Positions 43,283 through 52,617 of a stretch of DNA of 64,000 nt are shown in pieces. A program made the position numbers and the translations under genes. The notes beneath the pieces are model-generated. The model saw only the letters and a program-made list of their open reading frames with translations, was not told the DNA's origin and did no database searches. Source of the stretch: Streptomyces sp. WMMB303 (GTDB taxonomy: Bacteria; Actinomycetota; Actinomycetes; Streptomycetales; Streptomycetaceae); NCBI RefSeq assembly GCF_029351045.1, contig NZ_JARKIN010000001.1:5735001-5799000 (forward strand). The letters are read 5' to 3'. Numbering within the stretch: position 1 is the first letter of the stretch; each line of letters begins with the position of its first letter.

Positions 43283-44236
43283 ATGGGCGGCGGAGACGGT
43301 ACGGGCGAGGAGGGCACCGGCGCGGCGCGGCGGCGGTTCGCCGAGGCGGCCCGCGAGGACCGGCCCGATCTGGCGCTGCTGTGCCTGCTGATCGGCGCCG
43401 AGGCGGCGACCCGCGGCACCCTGCGAGGCGGGCGGGACACCGGGGACACCGGAAACCCAGCGGGCGCGGCCCGCACCGGGGTGCCGGGCCCGCTGGACGA
43501 GGAGGCCACCGTGGACCGGCTGGTGGACGAGAGCCAGGCGGAACTCGACCGGCTGGCGGGGCTGTTGCCATTCGGGCGCGGCAGCACACCCGCGGAGTGG
43601 GCGGCTGCGCTGGAGCGGACGCTGGGCCGGGAGCTGGGGTTCGGCGGCTCGGCGCCGGACTACCGGAGGCTGGAGTCCTCGCTGCTGCCCGAGGTGCTGC
43701 GCCGACGGCGGGGCCTGCCCATCCTGCTGTCGGTGGTCTGGACGGAGGTGGCCCGACGCGCGGGCGCCCCGGTCTACGGGGTGGCGCTGCCGGGGCACTT
43801 CGTCGTCGGCTTCGGTGATCCGGCGGGTGCGCATGTGCTGGCCGATCCGTTCGGCGGCGGCAATCAGCTCGGCGAGGACGAGCTGGCCGTCATGGTGGCC
43901 GGTGCCACCGGGGTTTCGCCGCTGTCGGCCGCCTCGCTGCGGCCCGCCGGTCCACTGGAGACGGTGCTGCGGATCCTCAACAACATCCGGGCCTGGGCCG
44001 CGCCCCGGCCCGAGCGGTCCGGGGTGCGGCTGTGGGCGGTCGAGCTGTCGCTGCTGCTGCCGCACCATCCGGGCAGGCTCCGGTTCGAGCGGGCGCAACT
44101 GCTGGTGGAGCGGGGCCATTTCCTGCGGGGCGCGCGGGAGATGGAGGAGTACGCGGATGTCGTCGCGGCGATGGAGCCGAACGCCGCGGAGAACGTGCGC
44201 AGAGCCGCCAGGGCCGCCCGGGCCCGGCTGAACTGA
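43283..44236 (+). CDS. SirB1-type transglutaminase-like/TPR protein
   Basis: 317 residues with a transglutaminase-like core seen in the SirB1 family: LPEVLRRRRGLPILLSVVWTEVARRAG, VYGVALPGHFVVGF and LADPFGGG. The catalytic cysteine of transglutaminases is not evident, so activity is doubtful. The C-terminal 80 residues look like TPR helices (LRFERAQLLVERGHFLRGAREM). Starts one base after the GNAT gene stop. Function unknown. Confidence 0.8.
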   Translation: MGGGDGTGEEGTGAARRRFAEAAREDRPDLALLCLLIGAEAATRGTLRGGRDTGDTGNPAGAARTGVPGPLDEEATVDRLVDESQAELDRLAGLLPFGRGSTPAEWAAALERTLGRELGFGGSAPDYRRLESSLLPEVLRRRRGLPILLSVVWTEVARRAGAPVYGVALPGHFVVGFGDPAGAHVLADPFGGGNQLGEDELAVMVAGATGVSPLSAASLRPAGPLETVLRILNNIRAWAAPRPERSGVRLWAVELSLLLPHHPGRLRFERAQLLVERGHFLRGAREMEEYADVVAAMEPNAAENVRRAARAARARLN

Positions 44237-44254
44237 GCCGCGCCGCAGCGTCTT

Positions 44255-44281
44255 CCGGGCCCTCTCCGCGAAGGGGCCCGG
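44255..44281 (+). terminator. Possible terminator after the SirB1 gene
   Basis: Arms CCGGGCCC (44255-44262) and GGGCCCGG (44274-44281) form a GC hairpin 18 bp past the stop, between this gene and the convergent response regulator. No T-run. Confidence 0.5.
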
Positions 44282-44392
44282 GAGCCGGGCGGCGAACCGG
44301 GCTGTGCCCGGCCGAGCCGCTGCCGGGGGCGGTCCGGGCCGGTCCGGTGCCGGTGGGGGGCCGGGCCGCGTCCGGCCGGGAAGCCGCGGGCC

Positions 44393-44998
44393 CTACAGCC
44401 AGCCCTTGTCCCGGGCGATCCGGACGGCCTCGGCGCGGTTGCGTGCTCCGGTCTTCTGGATGGCGGTCGACAGGTAGTTGCGGACCGTGCCGTGCGACAG
44501 GTGCAGCGCCCCGGCGATCTCGGCGTTGCCCGCGCCCCCGCGGGCCGCGGCGAGCACGTCGCGCTCCCGGTCGGTGAGCGGACTGGCGCCCTCGGCGAGC
44601 GCGGCGGCGGCCAGCCCCGGGTCGATGACGCGCTCGCCGGCCCGCACCCGGCGTACCGCGTCCGCGAGCCGGGCCGCCGGTGCGTCCTTGACCAGGAACG
44701 CGTCGGCGCCCGACTCCATGGCCCGGCGCAGATAGCCGGGGCGGCCGAAGGTGGTGAGGATGACGACCTTCAGCGCCGGGTGCCGGGCGCGCAGCCCCTC
44801 CAACGCGTCGAGTCCGGTCAGCCCGGGCATCTCGATGTCCAGCAGTGCCACGTCCGGCTGGTGCGCGGCGACCGCGTCCAGTACCTCGTCGCCTCTGCCG
44901 ACCTGGACGGCGATCTCGATGTCCGGTTCCAGCCCCAGCAGCGCGGCGAGCGCCTCGCGGACCATCGCCTGGTCCTCGGCGAGCAGCAGTCTGATCAC
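44393..44998 (-). CDS. LuxR-type response regulator
   Basis: 201 residues. Receiver domain (1-120) with acidic pocket AEDQ and phospho-acceptor Asp in LLDIEMPG (about residue 54), Thr/Lys in ILTTFG and VKDAP. C-terminal LuxR helix-turn-helix follows (about 140-200; LTDRERDVLAAARGGAGNAEIAGALHLSHGTVRNYLS). GTG start at 44998, five bases after the histidine kinase. Expected to control the upstream ABC exporter genes, as is common for such quartets. Confidence 0.92.
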   Translation of the reverse strand: MIRLLLAEDQAMVREALAALLGLEPDIEIAVQVGRGDEVLDAVAAHQPDVALLDIEMPGLTGLDALEGLRARHPALKVVILTTFGRPGYLRRAMESGADAFLVKDAPAARLADAVRRVRAGERVIDPGLAAAALAEGASPLTDRERDVLAAARGGAGNAEIAGALHLSHGTVRNYLSTAIQKTGARNRAEAVRIARDKGWL

Positions 44999-45002
44999 CG
45001 CC

Positions 45003-46163
45003 TCAGGGTACTGACGGCACCGCGGCGCACAGGGTGAAGCCCCCGCTCAGGCCCGCCGAGGTGGACAGCGAGCCGTCGGCCAGGGCCAGTCGCTCCCGCA
45101 GTCCGCTCAGTCCGTTGCCCTCGGCCGCGCCGGAGGGGCCCTTGCCGTCGTCGGTGACGGTGAGCCGCAACGGCTCCCCGGCCGCGTCCGGCACCTGGAA
45201 GCTCACCGTGCAGCGGGCCGCGCCGCTGTGCCGTACGACGTTGGTGACCGCTTCCCGCAGCGCCCACGCCAGGGCGCCCTCCCGCTCGGGCGCCAGCGGC
45301 ACGGACGGCGGCCGGTGCGGCAGCTCCGCCTCGACACCGGCGGTGTCCAGGGCGGTGCGGGCCCCGGCCAGCTCGACGGCCAGGGTGGGGCGGCGGTATC
45401 CGCCGACCGCCTCCCGGACGTCGACCAGGGCCTGCCTGCTGACCTGTTCGATGTCGGCGACCTGCGCGGCCGCCTCCTCCGGTCGCTCGGGCAGCATCCG
45501 TCCGGCCAGCTCGCTCTTGAGGGTGATGAGGGAGAGCGAGTGCCCCAGCAGGTCGTGCAGATCGCGGGCGAGCCGCAACCGCTCCTCGTTGGCGGCGAGC
45601 TCCGCCACCACCGCGCGGGCCTCCCGCAGCTCGCGCAGCGTGAGGACGGTCTTCCGCGCCGACATCAGCGCCAGCCCGGCCAGCACACAGGGGATGACGA
45701 AGGACGTCCAGCCGCCCCACAGCGGCCGCGCCCCGAAGTCGGTGCCGACCAGGGCCAGCGCCGTCACGCACGCCGCCACCGCCGGCACCGCCCGCCGCCA
45801 GGGCAGCGTGGCTCCGGCCGCCACGGCGACGTAGACGAACAGCACCAGCCAGGGCTCGCCCGCGGTGAGCGCGAGCACCAGCGCCAGGGCGAACAGGGCG
45901 GCGAGGAGCATGTGGACGGTGCGCGGCGGGAACGGCGTCCTGGTGTGCCGGTAGACGAGCGCGACGTACGCAGCGAGGAAGGCGGCCAGCCCGGCGGCGG
46001 CTGCGGCGACGGCGGGCCGGCTGTGCCCGCCCGCCCACAGGTCGCGTACCGCTCCGCCGAGGAACACCAGCCAGACGGCGACCATCAGCGCCCGGTTCCG
46101 CTGCTGCCGCCGGGTCTCGGTGCCGCCCGTCCCGGCGGGGGCGCGGCGTGTCATCTCGTGCAC
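45003..46163 (-). CDS. DesK-type sensor histidine kinase
   Basis: 386 residues. Five or so transmembrane segments (about 28-165) precede the HisKA_3 dimerisation helix with the phospho-acceptor His in RDLHDLLGHSLSL (about 202). The ATPase domain has the N box EAVTNVVRHSGA, G1 DDGKGPS and GNGLSGLRERL. Senses an unknown membrane or cell-wall signal and phosphorylates the adjacent response regulator. GTG 46163 start is seven bases past the permease stop; an ATG three codons later is possible. Confidence 0.9.
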   Translation of the reverse strand: MHEMTRRAPAGTGGTETRRQQRNRALMVAVWLVFLGGAVRDLWAGGHSRPAVAAAAAGLAAFLAAYVALVYRHTRTPFPPRTVHMLLAALFALALVLALTAGEPWLVLFVYVAVAAGATLPWRRAVPAVAACVTALALVGTDFGARPLWGGWTSFVIPCVLAGLALMSARKTVLTLRELREARAVVAELAANEERLRLARDLHDLLGHSLSLITLKSELAGRMLPERPEEAAAQVADIEQVSRQALVDVREAVGGYRRPTLAVELAGARTALDTAGVEAELPHRPPSVPLAPEREGALAWALREAVTNVVRHSGAARCTVSFQVPDAAGEPLRLTVTDDGKGPSGAAEGNGLSGLRERLALADGSLSTSAGLSGGFTLCAAVPSVP

Positions 46164-46170
46164 CGGAGCA

Positions 46171-46908
46171 TCATGCCGTGCGGGTGTCCTTGCGGTAGAG
46201 CCAGGCCGCCGCTCCGGCGAAGAGGACGAGGTAGGCCAGCAGCAGCGCGGCGTCGCCCGGGTGCGGCGCCTCGCCCACCTCCACGGCCCGGCCCAGCGCC
46301 GTGTAGGCGTAGGTGGGCAGCCACTCCCCGATGTCCTGGACCCACTGCGGGAGGGTCGACATGGGCAGCCACAGCCCGCCCAGGAAAGCCAGCCCGAAGT
46401 AGCAGAGCATCGTGATCGGCCGCACCGCGTCCCCCGTCGCCAGGTAGCCGAGGGCCACGCCCAGCGCCGCGAAGACGAAGCTGCCCGCCCACGAGCACAG
46501 CGCGACCGCGGCCCACTGCCACGCCTGCAACCGGACGCCCATGACGAGGGCGCCGGTGAGCAGGACCAGCAGGATGGACGGCAGGCTGACGGTGGCGGCC
46601 GACGCGACCTTGGCGGTGACGTAGCCGCGGCCCGGCAGAGCCGTCAGCCGGAGCTGCCGCACCCAGCCGGCCTCGCGCTCCTTGGCGATGCGTTCGCTGT
46701 TGCCCATCAGCACGGCCGTCATGGCGCCGAACGCGGCCATCGCGACCATGTAGTACAGCTTCATGTCGACGCGGAGGCCCGGCATGTCGCCCGGGACGTC
46801 CCGGCCCGCGATGATCATGTAGAGCACCGGCGGGTAGATCACCGAGAAGAACATGAACTTCTTGTTGCGCAGTGAGCGCGTGATCTCCAGCTTGACGAGG
46901 GTCTTCAC
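46171..46908 (-). CDS. ABC-2 type permease
   Basis: 245 residues with six transmembrane segments of the ABC-2 exporter type. Begins KTLVKLEITRSLRNKKFMFFSVIYPP. A cytoplasmic coupling segment (NSERIAKEREAGWVRQLRLTALP) and a LGGLWLPMSTLP loop typical of drug/antibiotic exporters follow. GTG start overlaps the ATPase stop (GTGA). Together they form an efflux pump for an unidentified compound. Confidence 0.9.
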   Translation of the reverse strand: MKTLVKLEITRSLRNKKFMFFSVIYPPVLYMIIAGRDVPGDMPGLRVDMKLYYMVAMAAFGAMTAVLMGNSERIAKEREAGWVRQLRLTALPGRGYVTAKVASAATVSLPSILLVLLTGALVMGVRLQAWQWAAVALCSWAGSFVFAALGVALGYLATGDAVRPITMLCYFGLAFLGGLWLPMSTLPQWVQDIGEWLPTYAYTALGRAVEVGEAPHPGDAALLLAYLVLFAGAAAWLYRKDTRTA

Positions 46909-47876
46909 CGTGCTGCCGCCTTCCGGCCGTGGTTCTGGGAGGTGGAGATGCGGGCCTGTTCCGCGCGGGAGGTGAGGGTGACGAACGCCTGCTCCAGTCC
47001 CAGGCCGGTGACCTCCAGACCGTGCGGATAGATCCCCAGCGCGTAGAGCGCGTGCACGGTGGCGTCCGCGTCGGTCGAACACAGCCGGACGGCTGCCCCG
47101 GCCAGCCGCAGTTCGCCGACCCCCGGGAGGGCGCGCAACTGCGCCTCCAGCACTCCGTCGGGCACCATCTCCAGCGTGAAGCCGACCCGGCGCACGCCCG
47201 CCATCGCCTTGATCCCGGCCGCGCTGCCGTCGGCGAGCAGCCGTCCCCCATGCAGCACCAGCACCCGGTCGGCCACCTCGTCGGCCTCCTCCAGGTAGTG
47301 CGTGGCGAACAGCACCGTGCGGCCCCCGGCGGCCTGGTCCCGCATGGCGGACCAGAAGGAGCGGCGTGCGGTGACGTCCATGCCCGTGGTGGGCTCGTCC
47401 AGCACGATCAGATCGCTGTCCCCGGCGATCGCGAGTGCGAACCGCACCCGCTGCTCCTGGCCACCGGAGAGCTTGCCCACCATCCGGTCGGCCAGCTCGG
47501 TGATGCCGGCCTCCAGCAGCACCCGCTCGACCGGGTGACCGCGCGGATGCAGGTCGCAGGCGAGTGCCACGAGTTCCCTGACCCGTACACCGTCCATCAG
47601 ACCGCCGGACTGGAGCATGGCGCCCACCCGGCCGTCGGTGACCGCCTGCCGCGGTGTCTTCCCGAACAGCCGCACCCGGCCGCCCGGGTCCGGGGTGCGC
47701 AGCCCCAGGAGCAGATCGAGGGTGGTGGACTTGCCCGCTCCGTTGGGGCCGAGGAGGGCGACGGTCTCACCGGGGTGCAGGGCCACCTCCAGCCCGTCCA
47801 GGGCCCGGACCGAACCGTAGGTCTTGCCTGCGGAGAGGAACTCCACGGCCGGTGCCGTGGCGTGCGTCGATGTCAT
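46905..47876 (-). CDS. ABC exporter ATP-binding protein
   Basis: 323 residues. Walker A GPNGAGKS (about 44-51), signature LSGGQEQR, Walker B LIVLDEPTTG, switch histidine in FATHYLEEADEVADRV. The C-terminal domain after about 225 is of the DrrA type. ATG start at 47876. First gene of the operon ATPase-permease-kinase-regulator, preceded by a 233-bp spacer holding a strong hairpin that belongs to the gene before it. Confidence 0.93.
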   Translation of the reverse strand: MTSTHATAPAVEFLSAGKTYGSVRALDGLEVALHPGETVALLGPNGAGKSTTLDLLLGLRTPDPGGRVRLFGKTPRQAVTDGRVGAMLQSGGLMDGVRVRELVALACDLHPRGHPVERVLLEAGITELADRMVGKLSGGQEQRVRFALAIAGDSDLIVLDEPTTGMDVTARRSFWSAMRDQAAGGRTVLFATHYLEEADEVADRVLVLHGGRLLADGSAAGIKAMAGVRRVGFTLEMVPDGVLEAQLRALPGVGELRLAGAAVRLCSTDADATVHALYALGIYPHGLEVTGLGLEQAFVTLTSRAEQARISTSQNHGRKAAAR

Positions 47877-48016
47877 GCCCTCAGGTTCGCCCGGCGCGCG
47901 GTGCCGGTGGCAGTGCCGATGGTCGTGACCTGCGGCTGACAGATGTCATGCCCGCGGGCCCGCCTCGGTGGCCGGAAGCGGCAGCGGCCCCGCGCGGGCG
48001 TGCGGGCCGAGTACGG

Positions 48017-48054
48017 CACGAGGGGTGCCCCGCCGCTGCGGGGCACCCCTCGTG
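48017..48054 (-). terminator. Strong terminator hairpin after the PG-binding-domain gene
   Basis: Perfect 17-bp arms (48017-48033 with 48038-48054) around a CGCT loop, 56 bp beyond the stop of the minus-strand peptidoglycan-binding-domain gene and upstream of the ABC ATPase promoter. No T-run, as usual in this genus. Confidence 0.75.
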
Positions 48055-48109
48055 AACGTCCGCGCGCCGCCCGGGCGCTGCCGTGCGGAACGGGCCGGCC
48101 GGATACGGC

Positions 48110-50491
48110 TCAGCGGGAGCGGGATCCGGGGACCGTGGCGTAGCGCCGTCCCGGCTCCGGCGGCGCCTTCTTGCGCAGGGCTTCCACCATGGCGACGGCC
48201 GCGTGCTTCGGGGTCATCCGCACCGTTCCGGCGCCACCGTCGATCACGACGTCGTCGAAGGCCGACCCGTAGGTCTTCTTGAGCTTCGCCGGGTCGATGG
48301 CCGGCTGGAGCCTGCCGCTGCCGCCCGCCCGCATCGTGAGGAACTTGCCCATGGTGTCCTGGCTGAACGGCACCACGACGTCGCCCGCCTTGAGCCACAC
48401 CCAGCCGGACATCGCGGTGCGGCCGAAGCCCTTCACCGCCTTGTTCAGCTCGGCCTCGGTCACCTTGGGCTCGCGCACCGTGCCGGGGAGCGCCACCGGC
48501 TCGTTCTTGCCGGAGACCGCACGCTCCCGGAACGCCTTCTCCAGCGCGGCCGGGGCCTTGTCGACGTCGATGACCTTGTGCGGACTGCCCTTGACGGCCA
48601 CCGCCTTGCCGCCGGTGAACTTGACCATGCCCTCGGAGGGGGACTTCGCCTCCGCCTCGGCCATGACGGGCTTGAGCGCGGCCCGTACCTTGGCCTCGTC
48701 CACCGTGATGGCCGGGTCCGCCTGGCGGGTACCGCCCATGAGGGAGCCGAGGACGGAGACCGGGTTGTAGTCGCGTCCGGCCGCGGCGCGCACGGTGGCC
48801 TCGGTGTCCAGGGTGACCCCGGCGACGCCGGGCTTCAGCTCGGTCCGACCGCCGGCCGTCTCGATCTTGAACGGTTCCTTCGTCCGGTCGCCCAGTTCGG
48901 CGTCCAGCTTGTTGACCGCCTCGTGCTTGCTCAGGCCGCCGATCTCCACGCCGAGCACGGTGGTGCCCTTGGGCACGTCCGCGTGGTCGAGCAGCAGACC
49001 GGTGCCGTAGGCGACCCCGAGGACGCCGACAACGGCCGCGCCCGCCAGCACCAGTTTGGAACGGCCGCGCTTCTTGGCCGGTTCGCGGGCTGCTCCACCG
49101 CTCTGCGGCAGCGGTCGGGCGGGGGTGTCATCCGGCCCGCCGGAGTCGGCGCCGGGCGCCGGGCCCGCACCGTCGGGCTCACCGCCGGCTGCTCGCGGCG
49201 GGCCGCTGACCATGGTGTCGCTCGACAGCCGCGCGTCGCCGCCGCGCGCTCCGGGAGCCGCCGGGCCCGCGCCCGGGGCACCGGCGCGGTCCGGCTCGGC
49301 ACCGCCGGGGAACCGGGGCGTGCCCGCGGGGGGCGTGCCCCCGGGGCCGTCGGCGAGGCCCGCGGGGCCGCGGCCGAACGGGTCCGGTCCGGAGCCGCCC
49401 TGCCCGGGCCCACCGGGCACTCCTGGACCGGCGGGCCGGCCCGTGCCGAAGCCGGGCCCGCCGTCCGCGCCCTGGCCCGCGCCCGGCGCGGCCAACGGGC
49501 CGGGGCCGGGTACGCCGGGGGCGGGCGGCACGGGCATGTCACCGCTGGCGGGCCCGGTGGTGGGACCGGCGGGCCCGCCCAAGGGGTCCGCACCGAGGTG
49601 CGGCATCCCGTCGGGAGGCGTGTCAGCGGGACCGGCTCCGCCCGGAAACGCCGGTCCCACACCGGGCGTTCCGGGGATCCCGTGCGAACCGGTCGGCTCC
49701 GGAATCCCGTGCGAACCGGTCGGCTCGGGAATCCCGTGCGAGCCCGTCGCCTCCGGAATCCCATGCGAACCCGTCGCCTCCGGAATCCCATGCGAACCCG
49801 TCGCCTCCGGAATCCCATGCGAACCCGTCGCCTCCGGAATCCCGTGCGAGCCCGTCGACTCGGGGTCCGGGCCGGTGGTGGGGTAGGGCGACTCGCCCCG
49901 GTCCGCGCCACCGGCACCGCCGGGCACGCCCGCGCCAGGCCCGCCACCGGCCGCCGAGGCGGACGGTGCGGCACCGCTCCTGGGCGACTTGCGGGGCGCG
50001 AACCAGTCGCTGGTCTCCTGAGTGAACTGCTCCTCGGCGACGGACGCGGCCTCGGCACGGCTCCCGGGACCACCGGGGGTGCCGGTGCTGCCGGGCGGCG
50101 ACGCCTCCGGCGCGGGCGGGGGGACAGCGGTGCCGGAGCCACCGCCGGTAGCGCGCTGGCCCGCCCCGAGGTCCGGGGCGCCCTTGGCGTCCCGGCCGCC
50201 GACGGCGGGGTCCGCTCTCCCGGACGTGTCGTCCGCGTTCTCGTCCGTGACCGGGGTCCGCATCACCACGGGCGGAATGGGCCGCGAACCGGGGATGTTG
50301 ATGCGGATGCGGGTGGTCAGCGTCGTCTCGGTCCGGGGCTCGTCCGGCTTGGACCCGGCCGAAGGTTCGGCACCCCGGTCGTCCCGGTCCGCGCCGGAGC
50401 CCGAGGTGCCGTACGGCTCGGTCCCCGAGGGGTACGACGAACCGCCGCGCCCCTTGGGCCCGGAGGACGAACTGTCAGTTTCACGACTCAA
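48110..50491 (-). CDS. Membrane-anchored protein with peptidoglycan-binding (PF12229-type) domains
   Basis: 793 residues. A very long Gly/Pro/Ser cytoplasmic N-terminus (1-515) includes a nine-residue tandem repeat (TGSHGIPEA). One transmembrane helix follows (about 520-540, KLVLAGAAVVGVLGVAYG). The extracellular part has two PG_binding_4-like domains, starting with TTVLGVEIGGLSKHEAVNKLDAEL. VanW is absent. It probably links membrane and cell wall. Start taken as TTG 50491 with GGGAG eight bases upstream (SRETDSSSSGPKGRGG). Confidence 0.82.
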   Translation of the reverse strand: MSRETDSSSSGPKGRGGSSYPSGTEPYGTSGSGADRDDRGAEPSAGSKPDEPRTETTLTTRIRINIPGSRPIPPVVMRTPVTDENADDTSGRADPAVGGRDAKGAPDLGAGQRATGGGSGTAVPPPAPEASPPGSTGTPGGPGSRAEAASVAEEQFTQETSDWFAPRKSPRSGAAPSASAAGGGPGAGVPGGAGGADRGESPYPTTGPDPESTGSHGIPEATGSHGIPEATGSHGIPEATGSHGIPEATGSHGIPEPTGSHGIPEPTGSHGIPGTPGVGPAFPGGAGPADTPPDGMPHLGADPLGGPAGPTTGPASGDMPVPPAPGVPGPGPLAAPGAGQGADGGPGFGTGRPAGPGVPGGPGQGGSGPDPFGRGPAGLADGPGGTPPAGTPRFPGGAEPDRAGAPGAGPAAPGARGGDARLSSDTMVSGPPRAAGGEPDGAGPAPGADSGGPDDTPARPLPQSGGAAREPAKKRGRSKLVLAGAAVVGVLGVAYGTGLLLDHADVPKGTTVLGVEIGGLSKHEAVNKLDAELGDRTKEPFKIETAGGRTELKPGVAGVTLDTEATVRAAAGRDYNPVSVLGSLMGGTRQADPAITVDEAKVRAALKPVMAEAEAKSPSEGMVKFTGGKAVAVKGSPHKVIDVDKAPAALEKAFRERAVSGKNEPVALPGTVREPKVTEAELNKAVKGFGRTAMSGWVWLKAGDVVVPFSQDTMGKFLTMRAGGSGRLQPAIDPAKLKKTYGSAFDDVVIDGGAGTVRMTPKHAAVAMVEALRKKAPPEPGRRYATVPGSRSR
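49668..49860 (-). repeat. 27-bp tandem repeat encoding TGSHGIPE(A/P)
   Basis: Seven in-frame near-identical copies of a 27-bp unit inside the disordered N-terminus of the peptidoglycan-binding-domain protein, differing mainly at the A/P position and by synonymous changes. It is the only obvious minisatellite in the window. Copy number probably varies between strains by slippage or recombination. It affects a linker, so it should change only length. Confidence 0.85.
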
Positions 50492-50619
50492 AGCAGGTAC
50501 TCCCGGATGGATTCGCCGTCTTCCTGTCGGCCTGAAGGCGGCTCGCCGGCGCGCACCACTGTACTTGGGGCGCGGGGCACCGACCCCGCGACCACCTGAT
50601 CGCCCCGATGACGGCCCTC

Positions 50620-51024
50620 TCAGCGGTTCTTGTCGAGTGATACCGGTGGCGCGGGAAGCGCGATGGTGGTACACATCACAGCCACCAGCATGCCGCCGAA
50701 CAGGTAGACATAACTACCGATCCCGGCGGCGTACAGGAAATCACCCTCAGCGCGGGAGGACGTCGTCAGGAGCACCGCGAGCACCCACCCGGCCGCCGGA
50801 GCCGCGGCTCCGACCTTCGTGCGGCACAGCGTGGCCCCGCCCCAGAAGAGCCCGCCCGCCGCGGCCAGCGCGAGCAGCAGCCCCAGCGGGAACCAGCCGC
50901 CCTGGACGAGGGTGCCGGCCACTCCGGTCAGCAGGCCGAGAAGGACCAGTGCCGCGTAGACGGCGATCCGGGCCCCGTACGCGCGCGGGTACGCACTCCG
51001 CACGCCAAGACCCCCCGCGCTCAC
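50620..51024 (-). CDS. DUF6113 family membrane protein
   Basis: 134 residues with four hydrophobic helices ([67 protein letters not shown]). Sits directly after mshB, overlapping it by 4 bp (start GTG 51024), the same pairing as in mycobacteria. Function unknown. Confidence 0.8.
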   Translation of the reverse strand: MSAGGLGVRSAYPRAYGARIAVYAALVLLGLLTGVAGTLVQGGWFPLGLLLALAAAGGLFWGGATLCRTKVGAAAPAAGWVLAVLLTTSSRAEGDFLYAAGIGSYVYLFGGMLVAVMCTTIALPAPPVSLDKNR

Positions 51025-51983
51025 ACCCGCACCTCGGCGAACAGGTCGTCGGCGCGGGCCGGGTCCGCGTCGCCGCGGTGGGCGCGCTGGAAGAACTCCG
51101 TCCCGGTCAGCGGCTGGGCCAGTCCGTTGGAGAGGGCGAAGAAGGCCCCGCCGGAGGTACGGCGCACCGACACCTGGGTCTCGTGTGCCGCCATGGCCGC
51201 CGCCTTCGCCTCCGTGTACGCTCCGGCGTCCACGGTGACATCCACCTGGGCGGCGCTCTCCACCACCCCCGGCACGTCGTCCGGCTGTGCGAAGCCCGTT
51301 CTGCCCTGGAAACCGGGGAAGGGGAAGACCTCACCCTCCGCGTCGGCCGCGTGCAGCAGCGCGAAGCCTTCCTCCAGGACCGGCCGGGGCACCACGTTCC
51401 AGTACACGCGCTGCACCTCGTGCGGTCCGCCGCCGACGCGTCCGGTCTCCCGCGCCGCGATTTCGACCGCGCGCATGGCGACGCGGTGAGCCTTGATGTG
51501 GTCCGGGTGGCCGTAGCCCCCGTCCGGCCCGTAGGTGACGAGCACCTGGGGGCGCACCTCGCGCAGCACGGTCGCGAGCAGGCGCGCGGCCTCGTCCAGG
51601 TCGGCCTGCCAGAAGCAGCCGGGGCGGTCGTTGGTGGCCGCTCCCATCATCCCGGAGTCCCGGTAGCGCCCCGGCCCGCCGAGGAAGCGGTGGTCGGTGA
51701 CGCCCAACGCGCGCATGGCGGCGCGGAGTTCCCCGATGCGGTGCGGGCCGAGGGTGTCGTCCTGGTCCGGCGCCAGGTGGGCCAGCCCGTCCGGGACGAC
51801 CTCGCCCTCCTCGCCCAGGGTGCAGGTGACGAGGGTGACGTGGGCGCCCTCCGCCGCGTACTTGGCCATGGTGGCGCCCGTGGTGATCGACTCGTCGTCG
51901 GGGTGCGCGTGCACCAGCAGCAGCCGGCGCTCGGAGGCGGCCGGAGAGCCGGGGGCCGCCCCCGGGGGAAACGCAGCGGTCAT
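51021..51983 (-). CDS. mshB: MshB, mycothiol deacetylase
   Basis: 320-residue zinc deacetylase that removes acetate from GlcNAc-inositol in mycothiol (actinobacterial glutathione substitute) synthesis. Zinc motif HAHPDDES (about 25-32) and [11 protein letters not shown] (about 158-168). Family length is about 300. ATG start at 51983. In a short operon with DUF6113. Confidence 0.94.
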   Translation of the reverse strand: MTAAFPPGAAPGSPAASERRLLLVHAHPDDESITTGATMAKYAAEGAHVTLVTCTLGEEGEVVPDGLAHLAPDQDDTLGPHRIGELRAAMRALGVTDHRFLGGPGRYRDSGMMGAATNDRPGCFWQADLDEAARLLATVLREVRPQVLVTYGPDGGYGHPDHIKAHRVAMRAVEIAARETGRVGGGPHEVQRVYWNVVPRPVLEEGFALLHAADAEGEVFPFPGFQGRTGFAQPDDVPGVVESAAQVDVTVDAGAYTEAKAAAMAAHETQVSVRRTSGGAFFALSNGLAQPLTGTEFFQRAHRGDADPARADDLFAEVRV

Positions 51984-52141
51984 GCCCCGAGCCTACGACG
52001 GGCACCGCGCCCGGAGGGGGTGCGGGCACCGTCCCGGCCCGGCGGCGTCACGACACCGGCACGGCGCGGGCGCCGCGGGGCACCGGCACGGCCCCGGGTG
52101 TTGTTGCGGGGCGGGCGACGAGGGTACCGAGGAGGGTCCGG

Positions 52142-52336
52142 TCAGAACTTCAGCTCCCCGATCATGCCGGCGACGTTGGAGGTCAGATCATTGATGGTGG
52201 GCGCCATCGAGGAACTCGCCAGATAGAAGCCCAACAGCATGCAGATCACCGCGTGTCCGGCTTTGAGCCCGGATTTCCTGACGAGCAGGATGACGATGAT
52301 CGCCAGCAGCACCACCGCCGAAATCGAGAGTGCCAC
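52142..52336 (-). CDS. Small two-helix membrane protein
   Basis: 64 residues. First helix SISAVVLLAIIVILLV, second GHAVICMLLGFYLASS, then a polar tail SMAPTINDLTSNVAGMIGELKF. GGAGGTGA ribosome binding site before GTG 52336. Conserved in Streptomyces as I recall; function unknown. Confidence 0.78.
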   Translation of the reverse strand: MALSISAVVLLAIIVILLVRKSGLKAGHAVICMLLGFYLASSSMAPTINDLTSNVAGMIGELKF

Positions 52337-52617
52337 GGCGGTTCACCTCCAAGTCGCACGGTCGGTTCGGGGGATCTCGGTACGGGTCGCACGGACACGG
52401 CAGCACGCCTCCGGCATGGAGGAGCCACCGGCTTCATACCCAGCCCTCACCATGCGCAACGGATCATAATTATCCGGGTGACCGCACGGCTCGGTGCACA
52501 GGTGCAGACGAGGGGCGCATATTCAGTTCCAGCCAACTGCACACCACCGGACGATCGTTCCGGACGACGCCTCCGGAGCGGACCGCGGCCCGGCGCGTGC
52601 GCAGTACGGTCGGCCGC

